This document shows positions 59,927 through 64,000 of a stretch of DNA of 64,000 bases, piece after piece. Both the position numbers and the translations under genes were made by a program. The stretch comes from Streptomyces fodineus (GTDB taxonomy: Bacteria; Actinomycetota; Actinomycetes; Streptomycetales; Streptomycetaceae). Under the pieces are notes generated by a model that did no database searches, was not told where the DNA came from, and saw only the letters and a program-made list of their open reading frames with translations. The number at the start of each line of letters is the position of its first letter. The stretch's first letter is position 1. The stretch is taken from assembly GCF_001735805.1 (NCBI RefSeq), contig NZ_CP017248.1, positions 4,836,001 to 4,900,000 of the forward strand, given 5' to 3'.

Positions 59927-60049
59927 TGCGGGTGCTTCCCTTCGTGGAAGGTGCGGCTATGGGCTCGGGGCTGCGAGTCGTATGCCGGGTGCGGGGCGGT
60001 GGTGGGCTGGTCGCGCCCACGCGGCGCAGCCGCATATCGGCACAGCCCC

Positions 60050-60066
60050 GCGCCCCTTCGGGGCGC
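60050..60066. terminator. Streptomyces-type intergenic hairpin repeat
   Basis: GCGCCCC-TTC-GGGGCGC, a perfect 7-bp stem, with the usual flanking text (TGGTCGCGC..., CACAGCCCC) seen in hundreds of Streptomyces gaps. It sits right after the stop of the SPFH gene and may end part of its transcripts, lowering expression of the downstream ATPase. Confidence 0.7.
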
Positions 60067-60071
60067 TGCAC

Positions 60072-62261
60072 TCAGCTCCCCGTGCCGCTTCCGTTCAGTG
60101 CTGTCACCGGTGTGTCCGACAGGCCCAGTTCGCTCGCCCGGTCGAGGAGCTTCTGGAGCTGTCCCGCCTGCGGGCCGCCGTTCTTGATCTGCTTCGCCAG
60201 GAGCGCCGACACCGTCAGGTTCCGCACGTCCGCCGAGCCGAGTGAGCCGAGGATGTGGGAGAGGTCGTCGGTGAAGCTGCCCGTACCGTCCAGCCAGGGC
60301 TTCGCCAGGGCCTGCGCGGTGCGGGAGTTGGCGACGAAGCCGTCCACGCCCTTGCCGAGGGAGATGGAGGACACCAGCCGGTCGAAGAAGACGGACTCCC
60401 CGCCGACGATGTCGATGTCGGCGTTCTCCAGGCCGGTCGCCAGCACCGTCGCCTGCGCCTCGGCCACCTGCCGCTGTGTCTCCAGACCGGCCAGCCGGAT
60501 CTCCTTCTCCGCCTGCAGCCGCAGCCGGTACTCCTCGTGCCCGCGCGAGGCCTCGTCCAGCGCGGCCATCGCGGCGGCCTTCTCGGTCAGACCGGCGGCC
60601 TCGGCCTTCAGCTTCTCGCCGATGGCGGTGGCTTCCGCGAGCGCCTTCGCCTTGGTCCCCTCGGCCTCGGCCAGGCCCTTGGCCCGGGTGCCCTCCGCCT
60701 CGGCCTTCAGCCGCGCCTCGGTGGCCTCCGCGGCCGCCCGCGCGCCTTCGGCCTCCGCAAGCCCCTTGGCCCGCGCGCCCTCCGCTTCCGCGAGTGCCTT
60801 GGCCTGGGTGCCCTCGGCCTCGGCCCGCAGCCGTGCCCCGGTGGCCTCCGCCTCCGCGCGGCCGGCCTTCACCGTCACCTCGGCCTCCTTGTCGCGGACC
60901 TGGACGGCGGCCAGCCCCTCGGCGGCGGCCTCGGCCTGGACGCCCTCGGCGAGCCGCAGCTTGGCCTGCGCGTCGAGGTCGGCGGTCTTCAACCGGGCCT
61001 CGGCGAGGGTGAGTTCCTCGGCGGCGCGGTGGGTGGCGGCCTGCTCCGCGGCCTCGGCGGCCTTGATGTCCTTGACCAGCTTCTCCTGCGCCTCCGCCTC
61101 GGCGGCGATGACGAGCGCCTGCCGCTCGCGCTCGGCCTCCTCCACCACGCGCAGCTTCTTGATGGACTCCTCCTGCTCGGCGACCGTACGGTCCACCGCG
61201 ACCCGCTCCCGGATGACCTCGGCGATCTCCCGCTTCTCCGCCTCGACCTCCTTCTCGGCGGAGATCCGGGTCAGCTGGGTCTCCCGCTCCCGGGCGATGA
61301 CCTCCAGCAGGCGGTCCTTCTCGATCCGCTCGTTCTCGACGGCGATGACCCGCTCGCGGTTCTTCGCGGCGACCGCGATCTCCCGGGCCTGGTTCTCCCG
61401 CTGGACCCCCAGCTGCTCCTCGGTGCGCAGGAAGGCGCCCTGGGCGCGCAGCCGTTCCTCCTCCATCACGCGGGCGGTCTCGGCCTCCTCGCGGGCCCGG
61501 GAGGTCTCGATCTCCCGCTTCTGCTTGATCTCGGCGTCCGCCTGGCGGCGCTCCAGCTCCAGGATGGCCTCGCGGGCGTCGACGTCCTGGCGGGTGATCT
61601 CCTTCTGCTCGTTGCGCTTCGCCTCGTTGGTGCGCACGTGCTCGATCGCCGTCAGTTCGGTGATCTTGCGGATGCCCTCGGCGTCGAGGACGTTGGCCGG
61701 GTCCATCTGGGAGAGCGGGGTCTGCTCCAGGTAGTCGATCGCCGCGTCCTCGAGGTGGTAGCCGTTGAGGTCGATGCCGATCAACTCGATGATGTGGTAC
61801 CGGAGTTCCTCGCGCTTGGTGTAGAGGTCGGTGAAGTCCATCTGCTTGCCGACGGTCTTCAGTGCCTCGGAGAACTTCGCGTGGAACAGCTCCTGGAGCG
61901 TGTCCTGGTGGCTGGCGCGCTCGGTGCCGACGGTCTGGGCGACCTTGATGACGTCCGGGACGGTCTTGTTGACCTTGACGAAGAACAGGATCCGGATGTC
62001 GGCGCGGATGTTGTCCCGGCAGATCAGTCCGTCCCGCCCCGAGCGGCTGATCTCGATGGTCTTCACCGAGATGTCCATGACCTCGGCCTTGTGCAGGATC
62101 GGCAGGACGACCTGACCGGTGAAGGACACGTCCACCTGGCGCGTCTTCGACACGATCAGGGCCTGGCTCTGGTCCACCTTGCGGTACAGCCGGGAGAACG
62201 CGAACACCGCGAGCACCACGGCGACGAGACAGACGGCGACGAGCACGCCGAGGGCTTCCAT
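60072..62261 (-). CDS. SPFH/band-7 (flotillin-like) membrane protein, 729 aa
   Basis: An N-terminal membrane helix (LGVLVAVCLVAVVLAVFAFS) is followed by an SPFH domain (about 35-220) with VDVSFTGQVVLPILHKAEVM, GLICRDNIRADIRILFFVKV and YHLEDAAIDYLEQ, then a very long Ala/Glu/Arg coiled coil (about 220-640) that includes tandem degenerate units of A-E-A-E-G-x-R-A-K-G-L. The C-terminus contains ENADIDIVGGESVFFDRLVS, typical of flotillins. It should oligomerise on the inner membrane face as a ring-like scaffold. It precedes the giant AAA+ gene on the same strand, and a PucR gene is divergent. The chosen ATG at 62261 places the helix at the N-terminus. Confidence 0.92.
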   Translation of the reverse strand: MEALGVLVAVCLVAVVLAVFAFSRLYRKVDQSQALIVSKTRQVDVSFTGQVVLPILHKAEVMDISVKTIEISRSGRDGLICRDNIRADIRILFFVKVNKTVPDVIKVAQTVGTERASHQDTLQELFHAKFSEALKTVGKQMDFTDLYTKREELRYHIIELIGIDLNGYHLEDAAIDYLEQTPLSQMDPANVLDAEGIRKITELTAIEHVRTNEAKRNEQKEITRQDVDAREAILELERRQADAEIKQKREIETSRAREEAETARVMEEERLRAQGAFLRTEEQLGVQRENQAREIAVAAKNRERVIAVENERIEKDRLLEVIARERETQLTRISAEKEVEAEKREIAEVIRERVAVDRTVAEQEESIKKLRVVEEAERERQALVIAAEAEAQEKLVKDIKAAEAAEQAATHRAAEELTLAEARLKTADLDAQAKLRLAEGVQAEAAAEGLAAVQVRDKEAEVTVKAGRAEAEATGARLRAEAEGTQAKALAEAEGARAKGLAEAEGARAAAEATEARLKAEAEGTRAKGLAEAEGTKAKALAEATAIGEKLKAEAAGLTEKAAAMAALDEASRGHEEYRLRLQAEKEIRLAGLETQRQVAEAQATVLATGLENADIDIVGGESVFFDRLVSSISLGKGVDGFVANSRTAQALAKPWLDGTGSFTDDLSHILGSLGSADVRNLTVSALLAKQIKNGGPQAGQLQKLLDRASELGLSDTPVTALNGSGTGS

Positions 62262-62308
62262 GACACACGTCCTTGCGTCAGACGATGAGATACGGAAGCC
62301 CCCGTGGC

Positions 62309-62342
62309 GCGGTGCCGGGCATCTTCCGGTGCCCGGCACCGC
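62309..62342. repeat. Perfect 12-bp inverted repeat upstream of the SPFH gene
   Basis: GCGGTGCCGGGC (62309-62320) and GCCCGGCACCGC (62331-62342) with a 10-base spacer, 48 bases before the SPFH start codon. On the minus strand it would lie in the 5' leader as a strong hairpin, or act as an operator of the divergent PucR-type regulator. Which is unknown. Confidence 0.55.
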
Positions 62343-62530
62343 AACCCCCCGTAGTGCTCCCCGCAGAGGATGGTGCGGCAGGGGCACACCCCCGCGCATT
62401 GCCGGTTTCCGGCAGTGTTCACTAGGTTCTGCATGCCGGACAGGCGCTAAGAAACCGTCACCGGCGCGTCAAGATCACGGGGAGTGGCCGCGGGCAGGCC
62501 ACGGGGAAGGTCACGGGGGCGGGGGCCGGC

Positions 62531-63622
62531 ATGGGGGACCAGCACGACATACACGATGACTCCGAGCACTATCTGGACGGGTTCACCCGGACGCTGGCCG
62601 AGGTCTCGGCCACCGGCCGGCGGCTGACCAGGGAGGAACTGAAGGCGCGGCGGACCCTGGGCGAGCAGGCCGCCGACGCCGGGCACGGACTGCGCGCCCT
62701 GGTCGTCGCCCACCTGGCCGCCACCCGCGCCGCCTGGCCGGCCGGGCCCGGCTCGGCCGAGAGCAGCCTGGCCACACTGGCCGCCGTGGAGCAGGCGATC
62801 GACGCGTTCGCCGAGGGCTACGAGCGCGCCCAGCGGCTCACCGTGCGCCGCGAGGAGGCCGCGCGCAGGGAGTTCATCGACGACCTGCTCTACGGCCGCA
62901 GCGACCTGGGCCGGCTCGCCGAGCGCGCCGAACGCTTCGGCCTCAGGCTGTCCCGGGCGCACGCGGTGGCCGTCGCCGAGGGCCCGTCCGTCTACGTCGA
63001 GGGCGGCCCGGTCGCCCGCCGGGTCGAGGCCGCCGTACTCGCCCGCTTCGACTCCCGGAGCATCCTGCTCACCACCAAGAACGGCCGGCTGATCTGCGTC
63101 GCGCCCGGCGACGAGGACGAGATCCTCCTGTACTTCGCCAAGCACGCGTACGCGGCGACGGGCGCCGCCGGAGCAGCACTGCGGGTCGCCATCGGCCGCC
63201 CGCAGCACGGCGCCGGCGGGGTCGTGCAGTCGTACGAGGAGGCCCTCGCCGCGCTGGAGATGGCGGCCCGTCTCGACCTGGCCGGGCCGGTGCTGCGCGC
63301 CTCCGACCTGCTCGTCTATCCGGTGCTGGCCCGGGACCGGCAGGCGCTGGTCGACCTGGTGTCGCACACGCTCGGCCCGCTCACCAAGGCCCGCGGCGGG
63401 GCCGTACCCCTGCTGGACACGCTCGGCGCCTACTTCGACTCGGGGTGTGTGGCCGCCGAGGCCGCGCGCCGCCTCTCCCTGAGCGTTCGCGCCCTCACCT
63501 ACCGCCTGGAACGCATCCACCAGCTCACCGGCGCCGACCCGTCCGACCCGACCCACCGCTACATGCTCCAGACGGCCGTGATCGGCGCGCGACTGCTGAA
63601 CTGGCCGAACCGGCCGCTGTGA
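62531..63622 (+). CDS. PucR/CdaR-type transcriptional regulator
   Basis: A 363-aa protein. The middle is a degraded GGDEF-like sensor fold (ALRVAIGRPQHGAGGVVQSYEEALAALEM), and the C-terminal PucR helix-turn-helix reads LLDTLGAYFDSGCVAAEAAR, LSLSVRALTYRLERIHQLTG and ADPSDPTHRYMLQTAV. Proteins of this type usually activate neighbouring genes. It is divergent from the SPFH/AAA+ operon, so that operon is its likely target (inference from context). The start used is the ATG at 62531. Confidence 0.9.
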   Translation: MGDQHDIHDDSEHYLDGFTRTLAEVSATGRRLTREELKARRTLGEQAADAGHGLRALVVAHLAATRAAWPAGPGSAESSLATLAAVEQAIDAFAEGYERAQRLTVRREEAARREFIDDLLYGRSDLGRLAERAERFGLRLSRAHAVAVAEGPSVYVEGGPVARRVEAAVLARFDSRSILLTTKNGRLICVAPGDEDEILLYFAKHAYAATGAAGAALRVAIGRPQHGAGGVVQSYEEALAALEMAARLDLAGPVLRASDLLVYPVLARDRQALVDLVSHTLGPLTKARGGAVPLLDTLGAYFDSGCVAAEAARRLSLSVRALTYRLERIHQLTGADPSDPTHRYMLQTAVIGARLLNWPNRPL

Positions 63623-63639
63623 CCCGGGTTCCCATCGAT

Positions 63640-63669
63640 TGAAAGTACTTGCATTTATGGAAAGTACTG
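63640..63669 (+). promoter_or_regulatory. Tandem GAAAGTACT operator-like repeat
   Basis: GAAAGTACTT at 63641 and GAAAGTACTG at 63660, 19 bp apart. The core AAGTACTT is palindromic. TTGAAA overlaps the first copy and could be a -35 element. It lies about 80 bases before the partial gene at the window edge, so it probably controls that operon. The regulator is not in view. Confidence 0.55.
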
Positions 63670-63740
63670 TCCATGCTGTCGGTATGCGTGAGGGGCGGCC
63701 GACCAATCGCCCCTCCCCACACCGAATGCCGGAGGCACAC

Positions 63741-64000
63741 ATGAACAGCACGGGGGACTCGATGGACGCCCGGCAGGCGCGGGACGCGCTCGCCGCCGCC
63801 TGCGCCGCACGCACCGCGGCACGCAGGGCGAGCGAGGCGAACGAGCGGACCAGGCCCCGTGGTTACGACATCGGCCAGGGCCTGACCTTCGCCGCCGCCT
63901 TCACCGCGCTCGGGCTGTCCGACCTGATGCCGCGGTACGGCACGTGGCTGGCGCTCACCGGACTGGCCTTCGCAGCCGCCTTCTTCGCACTGATCTGGAC
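63741..64000 (+). CDS. Membrane protein, 5' part only (runs off the right edge)
   Basis: The frame starts at an ATG with GGAGG 7 bases upstream and stays open for 86 codons. A charged, Ala/Arg-rich N-terminus (MDARQARDALAAACAARTAA) is followed by hydrophobic helices (LTFAAAFTALGLSDLMPRYG, LALTGLAFAAAFFALIW). It is likely to be one of the small integral membrane proteins often paired with a PadR or other winged-helix regulator in Streptomyces. That partner may lie just outside the window. Confidence 0.75.
   Translation, partial: MNSTGDSMDARQARDALAAACAARTAARRASEANERTRPRGYDIGQGLTFAAAFTALGLSDLMPRYGTWLALTGLAFAAAFFALIW

Noticed and set aside
60640..60860. Tandem DNA repeats as a separate repeat element
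   Set aside because: They encode the heptad-like repeats of the SPFH coiled coil and stay in frame.

Overview
This 64-kb window is high-GC actinobacterial DNA and almost certainly comes from a Streptomyces chromosome. The evidence is near-universal G/C at third codon positions, frequent GTG/TTG starts, leaderless or overlapping GTGA/ATGA gene junctions, an SCO2400-type protein, a secreted GH10-CBM13-GH62 xylanase, and the GCGCCCC-TTC-GGGGCGC hairpin repeat common between Streptomyces genes. No tRNA, rRNA, CRISPR array, prophage or intact insertion sequence was seen.

Left part (1-12 kb): the 5' part of a bifunctional xylan-degrading enzyme runs off the left edge. It is followed by two ECF sigma-factor modules (one with a membrane-anchored partner, one with a small zinc anti-sigma factor), a DM13 protein, a coiled-coil protein, a flavodoxin-like reductase, a TetR/hydrolase/SDR group with paired operator-like palindromes, and a secreted beta-rich protein. 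Next to it lies a decayed arsenic locus: an arsR-like gene and a MIP channel gene, each broken by single-base frameshifts.

Stress and envelope block (12-20 kb): a zinc-ribbon protein, a membrane protein, an extra TatA, an LCP (LytR-CpsA-Psr) protein, a small basic protein, an ArsR-type regulator overlapping a P-type ATPase, and a GlsB/YeaQ-type membrane protein. Six perfect copies of the palindrome TTGCGCAA lie before these transcription units and nowhere else that I found. I read this as a previously unlabelled local regulon, possibly of the ArsR protein.

Middle (20-28 kb): remnants of a secondary phosphate-transport cluster (an orphan pstB with a frameshifting deletion and a sortase-like gene lacking the usual catalytic residues), a GNAT protein, a MerR regulator, then cspA, a DEAD-box helicase whose ribosome binding site is partly inside a hairpin, a CBS-domain protein, a conserved 95-aa protein and a secreted PAF-acetylhydrolase-like hydrolase.

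Polymer locus (28.9-36.4 kb): five co-directional genes encode a double TM/sensor/HAMP protein with no output domain, PgsB/CapB, PgsC/CapC, an NlpC/P60 cysteine hydrolase and a GT39-type glycosyltransferase. The set resembles poly-gamma-glutamate synthesis but has no PgsA/CapA.

Right part (36-55 kb): a Vgb-like beta-propeller, two-domain VOC proteins, a trypsin-like protease with FG-GAP-like repeats, a KAS III with a divergent TetR, a four-gene ABC transporter/two-component operon with a DinB protein, a PLP decarboxylase with a divergent MarR, a GntR regulator and an SCO2400-family protein.

Right end (55-64 kb): a 1605-aa MoxR-like AAA+ ATPase and a 729-aa SPFH/flotillin-like protein lie head to tail, with a divergent PucR-type regulator. 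I consider this membrane-scaffold/AAA+ pair, the PgsA-less polymer locus and the TTGCGCAA regulon the three most interesting systems in the window.
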